A stretch of DNA of 50,086 nt from Verrucomicrobiota bacterium (lineage in GTDB: Bacteria > Verrucomicrobiota > Verrucomicrobiia > Opitutales > Opitutaceae), in NCBI GenBank assembly GCA_023386835.1, contig JAEWIY010000052.1, positions 1-50,086 on the forward strand, written 5' to 3'. This document shows, one piece after another, positions 9,300-17,176 of this stretch (position 1 is its first letter; the number at the start of each line of letters is the position of its first letter). The position numbers were made by a program, and so were the translations under genes. A model generated the notes under the pieces. It had not been told where the DNA came from. It saw nothing but the letters and a program-made list of their open reading frames with translations, and did not search any database.

Positions 9300-10087
9300 G
9301 CGGTGTAGCCGCCGTCGATCGGGAGATTCGCCCCCGTCACGTAGGCCGCGGCATCGCTTAACAGGAACACGATTGGCCCGCCGAGATCGGTTGTGTTCGC
9401 CATGCGGCGGAGAAAGGTTGCGCGTTCGTAGCGGGCGACGAACTCCGGTGCCTGGCCGCTCAACAGGCCGCCAGGGGAGACGCAATTGACGCGGACGCCG
9501 CGGGGGCCGAGCTTCGCGGCGAAGTAACGCGTGAGATTCACCATGCCTGCCTTGTGGAAGAAGTAGTCCGGCAGGGCATCCATCGGCAGACCCTCGTACA
9601 ACGTGAAGTCCGGCCCGACCATGCCCTGGATCGAGCCCACGTTGACGATGCTGCCCCCGCCGGCAGCGGCCATCACCTCGCCGAAGGCCCGGGTGATCGA
9701 GAACAGGCCGGTCGCATTGGTCTTCATGGACGCCTCCCAATCCGCGATCGGCGCGTCCGGGCGTCGCATCGGCCGCGCGACGGCGTTGTTGATCAGGCCG
9801 TTGACGCGTTGATGAGCGGCTAACACCCCATCCCGGAGTGCGAGCACCGACGCTTCGTCCGCCTGGTCGAGGTGCCGTGCCTCCACGGGAAAGCCCTCTG
9901 CACGCAGATCCGCCGCGACGGCTTCGACCGCGGCAAGCCGCCGGGAGGCGAGGACGAGCGTCGCGCCGGCCCGCGCGACTTCGGCGGCCAGCCCGCGACC
10001 GTAGAGTCCCGCGGCACCTGTCAACACGATGACACGTCCGTGCAGGGAGAAGGCTGACGGTGTGAACTCTTTCGCGACAGTATTCAT
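9293..10087 (-). CDS. Short-chain dehydrogenase/reductase (SDR)
   Basis: A 264-residue classical SDR oxidoreductase, NAD(P)-dependent and cytoplasmic. It shows the cofactor motif TGAAGLYGRG near residue 24, NNAVARP (a variant of NNAG), SIVNVGSIQG with the catalytic Ser, YFFHK with the catalytic Tyr and Lys, and the C-terminal VTGANLPIDGGYTA. The ATG at 10087 overlaps the stop of the preceding Gfo/Idh gene as ATGA, which settles the start and implies coupling. It is the last gene of a six-gene operon. In sugar-acid routes such an enzyme oxidises a 2-keto-3-deoxy acid before a FAH-type hydrolase cleaves it. That role is inferred from context only. Confidence 0.9.
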   Translation of the reverse strand: MNTVAKEFTPSAFSLHGRVIVLTGAAGLYGRGLAAEVARAGATLVLASRRLAAVEAVAADLRAEGFPVEARHLDQADEASVLALRDGVLAAHQRVNGLINNAVARPMRRPDAPIADWEASMKTNATGLFSITRAFGEVMAAAGGGSIVNVGSIQGMVGPDFTLYEGLPMDALPDYFFHKAGMVNLTRYFAAKLGPRGVRVNCVSPGGLLSGQAPEFVARYERATFLRRMANTTDLGGPIVFLLSDAAAYVTGANLPIDGGYTAH

Positions 10088-11124
10088 GGGATCGTGGGGC
10101 AGCCTGTGCGCCAGGAGGCGTGTGCGGCGCGGTTGAAGCGCAGGGTCTGAATCGCCTCCTCCAGCGTGCACAGCGGGTGTGGCTGGCCGGCGCAGCCGTC
10201 GAGGAAGGCATGCGCCTGGGCGATGTAGAGGTGGTCGCGACCGGGAACCGACGCGTCATGCCACGTCCAGTCGACGGCCCCGCGCGCCAGGGTTCCCCAC
10301 CGGCCGGACGAGAGTTCGATCCGAACCGATCCACCCTTCGCATGGAAATCCCAGCGCTGTTCGTTGGGCGCCTGGAACTGATTCAGCGCATAACTCACCA
10401 ACACATCGCCGTGCCGGGCCGTCACATTCACGGTGTCCTCGACCACCACGTCCGGGAGGACCTGGTGCGCGGCGTCGCAGAACACGCGGGTGGCGGGGCC
10501 GAGGATCCATTCCACCGCGTTGGCCGAATGGGTGAGCGCATCGTAGATCGCGCCACCGCCCTGCGCATGATCGCTGTAGTAGATCCTTCGATACGCTGGT
10601 CGGAAGCTCGGAAAATGCTGCCCGCTGACGATCACGGCATGGCGCACCGGCCCGAAGGTTCCCGCCTGTAGGAAGCGGCGCGCCTCCACGAGCGCCGGCG
10701 CGCAATGCAGCACGTAGGCTACCGCGGCGAATCGTCCCGCTTGATCGCGCGCGCGGAGTAGGTCGTCCGTGCCTGCGAGTTTGAGGGCGAGCGGCTTTTC
10801 GATCAGCACGTGCCGGCCGCTCGCCAGCGCCCGCAGGGCGATCGCCACGTGGAGCGGCGCAGGCGTGGCGATGAGCACGGCCGTGATCGCCGGATCACTC
10901 AGGCCCAATTCCCAGTCCTCCACCACGGGCACACCATAGGCCGAGGCGATCCGCCCGCGGGTGGAGGCGTGGGTGTCGCACGCCACAATGCGGGTTCGCC
11001 CCGTGGCCAGAAAGCTGCGGACGTGGCGCTCGCCGATGGAGCCGCAGCCAATCACGAGCAGACACTCCGGGGGCGGGGACATGACGTCGGGTGCGGGACT
11101 GGATCCGGAGATGGTCGGGTTCAA
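10084..11124 (-). CDS. Gfo/Idh/MocA family oxidoreductase
   Basis: A 346-residue NAD(P)-dependent dehydrogenase of the Gfo/Idh/MocA family. The N-terminal Rossmann fold carries LLVIGCGSIGERH near residue 24. The catalytic-region motif HVLIEKPLAL (Lys of EKP) follows, and the C-terminal alpha/beta domain includes GGGAIYDALTHSANAVEWI. Substrates in this family are usually sugars, inositols or their derivatives. It overlaps the SDR start by four bases and lies 45 bases after the FAH-family gene in the same operon. The first ATG was kept. A second in-frame ATG at 11082 would still precede the Rossmann motif. Confidence 0.9.
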   Translation of the reverse strand: MNPTISGSSPAPDVMSPPPECLLVIGCGSIGERHVRSFLATGRTRIVACDTHASTRGRIASAYGVPVVEDWELGLSDPAITAVLIATPAPLHVAIALRALASGRHVLIEKPLALKLAGTDDLLRARDQAGRFAAVAYVLHCAPALVEARRFLQAGTFGPVRHAVIVSGQHFPSFRPAYRRIYYSDHAQGGGAIYDALTHSANAVEWILGPATRVFCDAAHQVLPDVVVEDTVNVTARHGDVLVSYALNQFQAPNEQRWDFHAKGGSVRIELSSGRWGTLARGAVDWTWHDASVPGRDHLYIAQAHAFLDGCAGQPHPLCTLEEAIQTLRFNRAAHASWRTGCPTIP

Positions 11125-11169
11125 GAGAAGGGGGCCGTCCGCCGGACGGGAGCACGTCTCACACGTCGT

Positions 11170-11979
11170 TCAATCCAACGCCTCCTCGAAGACCGGGTTC
11201 GTGAGCGTTCCGATCTGCTCGATGTCGATTGAGACCACGTCGCCCGCCTTCAGCCAGCGGGGCGGCTTCGCGGCCATGCCGACACCATGTGGCGTGCCGG
11301 TGAGGATGACGGTGCCTGGCGGAAGCGTGGTGCTTGCGCTCAGGAACTCGATAATCGCCGGCACGTCGAAGATCATGTCCGATGTGGTCCAGTCCTGCAC
11401 CGTCTCGTTGTTGAGTAGCGTACGGATGCGCAGACCGGAGGGATCACGAATCTCGTCCGCGGTGACGAGGCAGGGACCGAGCGGACAGAAGGTGTCGAAC
11501 GTTTTTCCCCGCGACCACTGGCTGCCGCCGAACTCGATCTGCCAGTCCCGCGCGGAGACGTCATTGGCGCAGGTATAACCGAGCACGTACTCCAGGGCTT
11601 GGTCCCGCGAAACGCTCTTGCAGGCCCGACCGATCACGACTGCGAGCTCGCATTCGTAGTCCACCTTCTCGCTGCGCAGCTTCCGGGGCAGAACGATTCC
11701 ACCTCCGGGATGCTGGACGGCGTTCGGTCCCTTGAAGAACAGGACCGGATGCGCCGGCTCGCGTGCACCGGTCTCCGCCGCGTGCCGTCGGTAATTGAGC
11801 CCGATGCCCAGGATCTGCACGGGTTCGATCGGCGCGACGAGCCTCGAAATGTCAGCGGGTTCGTCGGTGACGCTTCGCTGGCCGAAGGGAGTCCCGTGCA
11901 TCACACAATGCCGGCCGGGAGAGACTTCGACGGCGTAGGCCGGCTGATCCGAGGCGTTCAGGTAACGGAAGATTTTCAT
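11170..11979 (-). CDS. Fumarylacetoacetate hydrolase family protein
   Basis: A 269-residue enzyme of the FAH superfamily, metal-dependent C-C hydrolases, hydratases and decarboxylases acting on 2,4-diketo or 2-oxo acids. Visible marks are ILGIGLNYRRHAAE, VLFFKGPNAV, the metal-binding run EKVDYECELAVVIG, LGYTCANDVSARDWQ, and TVILTGTPHGVG near the end. The ATG at 11979 was chosen because it begins at the conserved N-terminus (MKIFRYLNASDQPAYAVE). It sits between the RidA and Gfo/Idh genes. Together with the SDR and the HpcH aldolase, it fits a 2,4-diketo-3-deoxy acid route, but ureidoglycolate lyase or acylpyruvase activity cannot be excluded. Confidence 0.9.
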   Translation of the reverse strand: MKIFRYLNASDQPAYAVEVSPGRHCVMHGTPFGQRSVTDEPADISRLVAPIEPVQILGIGLNYRRHAAETGAREPAHPVLFFKGPNAVQHPGGGIVLPRKLRSEKVDYECELAVVIGRACKSVSRDQALEYVLGYTCANDVSARDWQIEFGGSQWSRGKTFDTFCPLGPCLVTADEIRDPSGLRIRTLLNNETVQDWTTSDMIFDVPAIIEFLSASTTLPPGTVILTGTPHGVGMAAKPPRWLKAGDVVSIDIEQIGTLTNPVFEEALD

Positions 11980-12005
11980 CGTGAGGGAGGGAATGACGTC
12001 GGGAC

Positions 12006-12395
12006 TCACTCCACCGCCGCGACCGCCACGCACTCGATCTCGAAGCGCAATGTCGGCGGCAGGCAGTGGGTGATCGTCGTCCGCGCGGGATAAGGAGCGG
12101 AAAAGTACTCCCGATAAAGTTCATTGAACTGCGCCAGGTCGTCCGGATCGCGCACGTAGTTGCGGGTCTGCACGACGTGCCGCAGGTCACTGCCCGCGCC
12201 CGCGAGGATGCGCCGGAGATTGTCCATCGAACGACGAACCTCCCCTTCGAACGTGTCGGGCACGATCTGGCCGGAGGAATCGACAGAGGCCTGGCCCGAA
12301 ACGAACAGGAGCGAGCCCACCTTGACGATCGGACTGAAAGGGAGATGGGACACCGGCATGTCCGGAGCCCTGGGGTATTCAATGATTGGATCCAT
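12006..12395 (-). CDS. RidA family (YjgF/YER057c/UK114) protein
   Basis: A 129-residue RidA-family protein. RidA hydrolyses reactive enamine/imine intermediates formed by PLP enzymes, releasing keto acids and ammonia. Family marks include LLFVSGQASVD, the active-site Arg region in YPARTTITHC and the C-terminal FEIECVAVAA. The ATG at 12395 gives the normal family length. It overlaps the end of the upstream M81 gene by 17 bases. Presence beside a PLP aminotransferase suggests that an imine or enamine arises in this pathway. Some relatives in catabolic operons are instead deaminases of specific substrates. Confidence 0.92.
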   Translation of the reverse strand: MDPIIEYPRAPDMPVSHLPFSPIVKVGSLLFVSGQASVDSSGQIVPDTFEGEVRRSMDNLRRILAGAGSDLRHVVQTRNYVRDPDDLAQFNELYREYFSAPYPARTTITHCLPPTLRFEIECVAVAAVE

Positions 12396-13887
12396 CGGGT
12401 GAGAAGTTGTCGACGAACGGAAAGAGGTCCCGGTCCAGGTGCCGGAACGGCAGCCGCTGCAAATCGTTCGAGCAGGGGCCCGGGGTGTCGATGGAGTGGG
12501 AGGCGGCCGCGATGGGATCGTAGGCACGCCGGTGCGCCACCGCGGCTTTCACGCCGATGATCTTGAACCCCAGCGGGTCCAGTCCCTGGCTGCGCCACTG
12601 GCCGAGATCGAAGGGCGGCGTCTTGCGGCTGGTCAGAAGCAGCGTGATGCCGCGATGCCGGACAACGGCGCAACGTCCCATGTCGACGTGCTGGCCGGAC
12701 ATCGAAGCGAGGTGACTGTGTGGATCCTCGAGATCGAAGCGACCATTGCTGGTCGAAATCAATTCTACCTCGAGTGGCACCGGACCCGGATCGAGCGACC
12801 AGCCGCGTCCGCCCAGGGAAAGCAGACGTCGTGTGCCGGGCTTGAGCGGATCGAGCGCGGCCACGGCGAGAGGATCGTTCAGGGCGAGGGCGGCATCCGG
12901 TGCGTCGAAGTGCAGCAGCGCTCGCAGCAGGCCCGTGCCGTCGCCGGGAGCGCCGCCCCCGATGTTGTCCGCGGGTTCGGCAAGAATGACCGGACCTCGT
13001 TCTACCGGCAGGATGCGCTGGAGCACCTCCCCGGCCTGCGGCAGAAGGACATGGCCCGCGGCGCGATGCTGCCACGCGATTCGGCAGAGGCCGGCAAGGT
13101 GCGCCTGCGCGTCGTCTTCCGGAAGTATGCCGACGAGCGAGAACGACACGCCGGTGAAGGGTGTGTCCGCAAAGGAAAAGCCGGCCATGACGTTGACCGC
13201 GGCGACGCGCGGATCCTCACGCTCAATCCGCCGGGCTTCTGCTTCGAGCTGGCGCATCGGCGCCTCAGCGGTGCCGGTTGCGGGCGGCGGCCAGACAATG
13301 CGCGGTCGGCGCCAGTACGTGCGGGTGCGTCGGCCTTCCCCGAAGGACTGGCGCAGCAGCCCCGCCGCGCGGAAACCCGTCTCGCCGGCGTCCGTGTGGG
13401 GATTTTCTCGATACGCGACCAGTGCATCGGCATGGGCGGCCATCGTCGGCGAAACGTTGCCATGCAGATCGAGCACGGCGAAGATTCGCGTTTCCGCCAG
13501 CGCCGGCAGCATGCGCAGCCGGCGGAGGAGTTCGCCTTCCACGTCCAGCTCGCGACCGGTCACCATCGCGCCGTGCAGGACCAGGAATACCGCGTCGATG
13601 CCTCGCTCGGCCTCACGGTCGAGACAAGCCGAGAGTTCGGACCAAAACAGGTCCCAGACCTCGTCATCGACCACTCCCGACGGCTGCGCGCGAAGATCGA
13701 TGGCCGGGATCACGTCCCAGCCCGCTCGAGCGGCGTGTTCCAGAAAACCGGCGATCGGCGAGCCGTCCCCGGCCATGGCAAGCAGCTCGCTGCCGCGGCT
13801 GAGCGTGAAGTCGGCGAGAGTTGTCCTGGTGCCGAGAAACGTGTGCGTCTCGTGATAGAGCCCGGCGAGGAGGACGCGTCGACCCAT
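12379..13887 (-). CDS. M81 family metallopeptidase (MlrC-like)
   Basis: A 502-residue protein of the M81/MlrC family. The founding member, microcystinase C, is a zinc peptidase that hydrolyses linearised microcystin, and most relatives are uncharacterised amidohydrolase-like enzymes. Motifs typical of the family are GLYHETHTF at the N-terminus, VFLVLHGAM, FAVLDLHGN and YRENPHTDAGETG, which supply His/Asp metal ligands. A C-terminal domain follows (ADNIGGGAPGDGT, IIGVKAAVAHRRAYDP). No signal peptide is seen, so it is probably cytoplasmic. It lies 11 bases after the aminotransferase and overlaps ridA, and probably releases an amino-containing unit by amide hydrolysis. The true bond cleaved is not predictable from sequence. 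Confidence 0.92.
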   Translation of the reverse strand: MGRRVLLAGLYHETHTFLGTRTTLADFTLSRGSELLAMAGDGSPIAGFLEHAARAGWDVIPAIDLRAQPSGVVDDEVWDLFWSELSACLDREAERGIDAVFLVLHGAMVTGRELDVEGELLRRLRMLPALAETRIFAVLDLHGNVSPTMAAHADALVAYRENPHTDAGETGFRAAGLLRQSFGEGRRTRTYWRRPRIVWPPPATGTAEAPMRQLEAEARRIEREDPRVAAVNVMAGFSFADTPFTGVSFSLVGILPEDDAQAHLAGLCRIAWQHRAAGHVLLPQAGEVLQRILPVERGPVILAEPADNIGGGAPGDGTGLLRALLHFDAPDAALALNDPLAVAALDPLKPGTRRLLSLGGRGWSLDPGPVPLEVELISTSNGRFDLEDPHSHLASMSGQHVDMGRCAVVRHRGITLLLTSRKTPPFDLGQWRSQGLDPLGFKIIGVKAAVAHRRAYDPIAAASHSIDTPGPCSNDLQRLPFRHLDRDLFPFVDNFSPDGSNH

Positions 13888-13898
13888 GGCACGCAGGC

Positions 13899-15239
13899 TC
13901 AGGATGCCTTCCAGGTGTCCGCGTGGCGCGCAAAAGCGCGGTCCGACCGGACGAGTGCGTCATCGATGTCCGAATCCCGATGGGCGAGGCTGATCGACCA
14001 CAGCCCGCGTTCGATCGCGCGCACCCCTTCCTCGAGCAGGCAGCGGCGCAGGTGCGCCCATCGCGCGGCATCATGGCGCTGGATGTAATCGCGATAGTCC
14101 ATGACCGGCCCCTCTGGACTCCCGTTCTTGAGCATCACGGTGTGGAAAACCAGTCCGGGTCCCTGCGGTCGCAACGGGACGCCGTGACGCCGTCCCAGGT
14201 GGGAGAGACCCGACATGAGCCGTTGTCCAAGGGCGTTCAGGCTACCCGGATGTGAGCTGCCAAGGGTGGCGATCTGGTCGAGGCACCACTTGCTCGCGGC
14301 CAGGCAGAGCGGATTGCCATTCAACGTGCCGGCGTGCACGACCTCGCCGGAAAGGATCTTGGCGAATGCCGCTTGGCGGCCCGCGAGCACGGCAAACGGG
14401 GTACCTCCGCCAATTGCTTTTCCGAGAACCGTCAAGTCCGGCGTGTATCCGTAATAGCCTTGCGCGCACGACGCGCCGAAACGGAGTCCCGTGATGGTTT
14501 CGTCAGAAATCATCAGCATGCCCTCGGAGTCGCAAAGCTCGCGGATGGCCGACATCAATCCCGGCACGGGCTCGATGCAGCAGGTGTTGCAGAGGGCGGG
14601 TTCAAAAACGATCGCGGCGATCTGACCGCGATGGGCAGCTACGCGACGGCGCAGGTGTTCAGGGTCGTTCCATCGCGCCACGACGAAGTGCCCGGGCGTT
14701 GCCGGAATGATTCCCTGGCTGGGGTGCGAGCCGATCGGTGATTCCGGATCGCCCCAGCGATCCGCCGGATTGGCAAAGCCGACCAGGCCTTCGTCGCTCC
14801 AGCCGTGATAGTGGCCTTCAAAGCGGAGAATCAGCGGTCGGCCGGTGTGGGCACGGGCAAGACGAAACGCGGCCAGCAGCACTTCGGTCGCGGAATTGTT
14901 GAAGCGAACCCGTTCCGCGCACGGGATCATGCGCTGTATCCGCTCGGCCACTTCGATTTCCAGTTCGGACTGCGCGGCCCAATGCGTGCCGAGTCGCGCC
15001 TGCTCGGCCACCGCCTCCGCCATTCCGCGCGGAGCATGACCGTATAGCAGGGCGCCTTGGCCGAGCTGGAAGTCGATGTACTCGTTGTCATCGGCATCCC
15101 ACACCCGTGGTCCGTTGCCGTGCGTGAAGTAGAGGGGCACCGGCTGTTCCAGCTTGCGGATGCCACTGTTGATCCCGCCGGCAATGGACTTCTGCGCGCG
15201 TTCAAACAGCGCGAGGGAGCGGCGAAACGTGTAAGCCAT
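13899..15239 (-). CDS. Class III aminotransferase (glutamate-1-semialdehyde aminomutase-like)
   Basis: A 446-residue PLP-dependent fold-type I enzyme. Recognisable elements are RVWDADDNEYIDFQLGQGA, VRFNNSATEV (phosphate binding), HYHGWSD, ISDETITGLRFG with the cofactor Asp246, and LTVLGKAIGGG with the Schiff-base Lys274. It resembles glutamate-1-semialdehyde 2,1-aminomutase, but its place in a catabolic operon makes a dedicated transaminase more likely than the tetrapyrrole enzyme. It is the promoter-proximal gene of the six-gene minus-strand operon. The ATG at 15239 starts the conserved region. In-frame upstream sequence to 15653 has no family similarity. Confidence 0.9.
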   Translation of the reverse strand: MAYTFRRSLALFERAQKSIAGGINSGIRKLEQPVPLYFTHGNGPRVWDADDNEYIDFQLGQGALLYGHAPRGMAEAVAEQARLGTHWAAQSELEIEVAERIQRMIPCAERVRFNNSATEVLLAAFRLARAHTGRPLILRFEGHYHGWSDEGLVGFANPADRWGDPESPIGSHPSQGIIPATPGHFVVARWNDPEHLRRRVAAHRGQIAAIVFEPALCNTCCIEPVPGLMSAIRELCDSEGMLMISDETITGLRFGASCAQGYYGYTPDLTVLGKAIGGGTPFAVLAGRQAAFAKILSGEVVHAGTLNGNPLCLAASKWCLDQIATLGSSHPGSLNALGQRLMSGLSHLGRRHGVPLRPQGPGLVFHTVMLKNGSPEGPVMDYRDYIQRHDAARWAHLRRCLLEEGVRAIERGLWSISLAHRDSDIDDALVRSDRAFARHADTWKAS

Positions 15240-15651
15240 GACGCCAAGGACATCACGGACCGCCACGTCCCAAAGCCAAAGCCGCTGGGCAATCCGATTG
15301 CCCAGTCTTGAATGGCAGCCGCAGTGCACCAAGGAGCCGGAGTGATTTTGGTCGTCGAGAGCCGCCGCCGAGGGCCGCCCCTCTCGTTTTCGGATTCCGC
15401 TCCCCACTTCAGCGCTGCCGAGCGCGGGGCGTGGAGGCGTCAGTTGACTGGGCTGTCGCCAAGGCGGGGACTGAGTGAAGCGTCTTGGGGCGTTAGGCCC
15501 CTGGGCACGGGAGCGAGGTGCGAGCTTGCCGGGGGGCGGGAGGGCTCTTCTTCTTCGCTGACGACTACCGGACCACCGGCGTCGGGCAACGGGCGAAGGC
15601 GCATCGCGACAGCGGCCTTCCGCCATCGGATTGGCCGGTCGCCCTTCTTCC
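15240..15651. other. Non-coding divergent intergenic region
   Basis: This 412-base stretch separates the aminotransferase operon (minus) from the FAD-binding protein gene (plus) and should hold promoters for both. I see no convincing gene, tRNA or terminator in it. A TTGACT hexamer lies near 15442, but no AT-rich -10 box follows at a suitable spacing, so I do not call a promoter. Confidence 0.5.
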
Positions 15652-17079
15652 ATGAGCGAAAAGAGCCCTCATATTGTCATCATTGGCGGCGGCGCCAGCG
15701 GCACGCTCGTGGCGGCAAACCTGTTGCGTCTCGCGCCGGGTCCGCTGGCGATCACGCTGGTCGAGCGGCAGGCACAGGTCGCCCGCGGCGTCGCGTATTC
15801 AGCTTGGAGCGACGACTACCTGCTCAACGTGCCGGTGGAGAAGATGGGCGCGTTCCCGGACGAACCGGAGGGGTTTTTCAAGTGGGTCGAACAGCGTCGG
15901 GGGTTAGAGGGAGTCCCGACGGACGTCGTGAAAGGCGCGTTTCTGCCCCGGCGGTTGTACGGTGCCTACCTCGCCGATGTGCTCGAGGCGGCGCGATCGA
16001 CCGGCGCGACCAAGGGCGTCACGGTTCAGGTGACGCAGGACGAAGCGATTGACATTCAGGAGATGCCTTCAAGTGGTGCGAAGATCGAGTTGCGCACGGG
16101 ACGCCAGCTGGACGCCGACCTGGTGGTGCTGGCGTTGGGAAATCTTCCAGGTGAGTATCCGCTGCGGAAATCGACTCCGTTCTATCACGGGCCGCGTTAC
16201 CTCCATCAGCCCTGGTCAGCCTCGGCGCTCGACGGGATCCGTTTCGATCAGGATGTACTCGTCGTCGGCATGGGTCTGACCGCGATCGATGTGATCCTCA
16301 CGCTGGAGCGGCGCGGTTTTCGGGGAACGGTGCATAGTTTGTCCCGCCGCGGACTGCGCCCGCAAGTGCACGCGCCGAACGCGCCCGTGCCGCCGTTTTT
16401 GGATCCGGCGATCGCCCCGCGAAGCATTCGGCTGCTCGTGAAACGGGTGCGGAAAAAAGTGCGGGAGGTTCAGGCTTCGGGTGGAAACTGGCGCGCGGTG
16501 ATCGACGCGTTGCGGCCGGTGACGCCGCAACTCTGGGCGCAGTTGGACTGGACTGAGCGAGCGCGCTTCATGCGCCATGTGCGCCCGTTCTGGGACATCC
16601 ATCGGCACCGGCTCGCGCCTTCCGTCCATGACCGGGTCGAGGCGATGGTGAGCAGCGGACGCCTGCTCTTTCACGCGGGACGGATCGAGGAGCTGCGGGA
16701 GATCCCGGGTGCGGCGCAGGTCGTCTTTCGGCGGCGCGGCACGCAGGAGCGCATCACTCTTACGGTCGACAAGGTGATCAACTGCACGGGACCACGCAGC
16801 GATTACTCGAAGTATCAGCACCCTTTGTTCGTCAACCTGCTCGCGCGCGGCCTGATCGATCATGATCCGCTGGCGCTTGGCATTGCGGCGAGCGAACGCG
16901 GGGAGGTGTACCGCTACCGGGGCCCCGAGACCGGCTGGATGTTCACGCTCGGCACACCGCTAAAGGGCACACTGTGGGAATGTACGGCGATGCCGGAGAT
17001 CCGGGCACAGGCCCCCCGCTTGGCGGCCTTGCTGATCGAGCGCCTCGGCGCGACCACGCCAGCCGCAGGCGGGGTGTGA
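15652..17079 (+). CDS. FAD/NAD(P)-binding protein
   Basis: A 475-residue flavoprotein-like enzyme. The N-terminus holds a dinucleotide-binding Rossmann motif (IVIIGGGASGTLVAANLL), and a second nucleotide-binding segment appears at about residue 202 (VLVVGMGLTAIDVILTL). The ATG-like motif INCTGPRSDY near residue 380 is typical of FAD/NAD(P) oxidoreductases. It matches the FAD-NAD(P)-binding (NAD_binding_9) group, whose members are mostly uncharacterised. There is no signal peptide. The ATG at 15652 immediately precedes the Rossmann strand. It stands alone between divergent and convergent neighbours, and no pathway link is visible. Confidence 0.82.
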   Translation: MSEKSPHIVIIGGGASGTLVAANLLRLAPGPLAITLVERQAQVARGVAYSAWSDDYLLNVPVEKMGAFPDEPEGFFKWVEQRRGLEGVPTDVVKGAFLPRRLYGAYLADVLEAARSTGATKGVTVQVTQDEAIDIQEMPSSGAKIELRTGRQLDADLVVLALGNLPGEYPLRKSTPFYHGPRYLHQPWSASALDGIRFDQDVLVVGMGLTAIDVILTLERRGFRGTVHSLSRRGLRPQVHAPNAPVPPFLDPAIAPRSIRLLVKRVRKKVREVQASGGNWRAVIDALRPVTPQLWAQLDWTERARFMRHVRPFWDIHRHRLAPSVHDRVEAMVSSGRLLFHAGRIEELREIPGAAQVVFRRRGTQERITLTVDKVINCTGPRSDYSKYQHPLFVNLLARGLIDHDPLALGIAASERGEVYRYRGPETGWMFTLGTPLKGTLWECTAMPEIRAQAPRLAALLIERLGATTPAAGGV

Positions 17080-17176
17080 ATGGAAAAGCGGATACGTCGC
17101 GGTCGCCGGCGTACGTGGACCACTCCGTCCAGGTCGAGCGGCGTCGGCCCGAGTGCGGTCTTTTGTTTTGCGGACC

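Noticed and set aside
13899..15239. hemL (glutamate-1-semialdehyde aminomutase) for heme synthesis
   Set aside because: The similarity is at family level only. The gene sits in a degradative operon far from hemGEF, so a dedicated transaminase is more likely.
15240..15651. Promoter from TTGACT near 15442
   Set aside because: There is no plausible -10 box at 16-18 bases and the surroundings are uniformly GC-rich.
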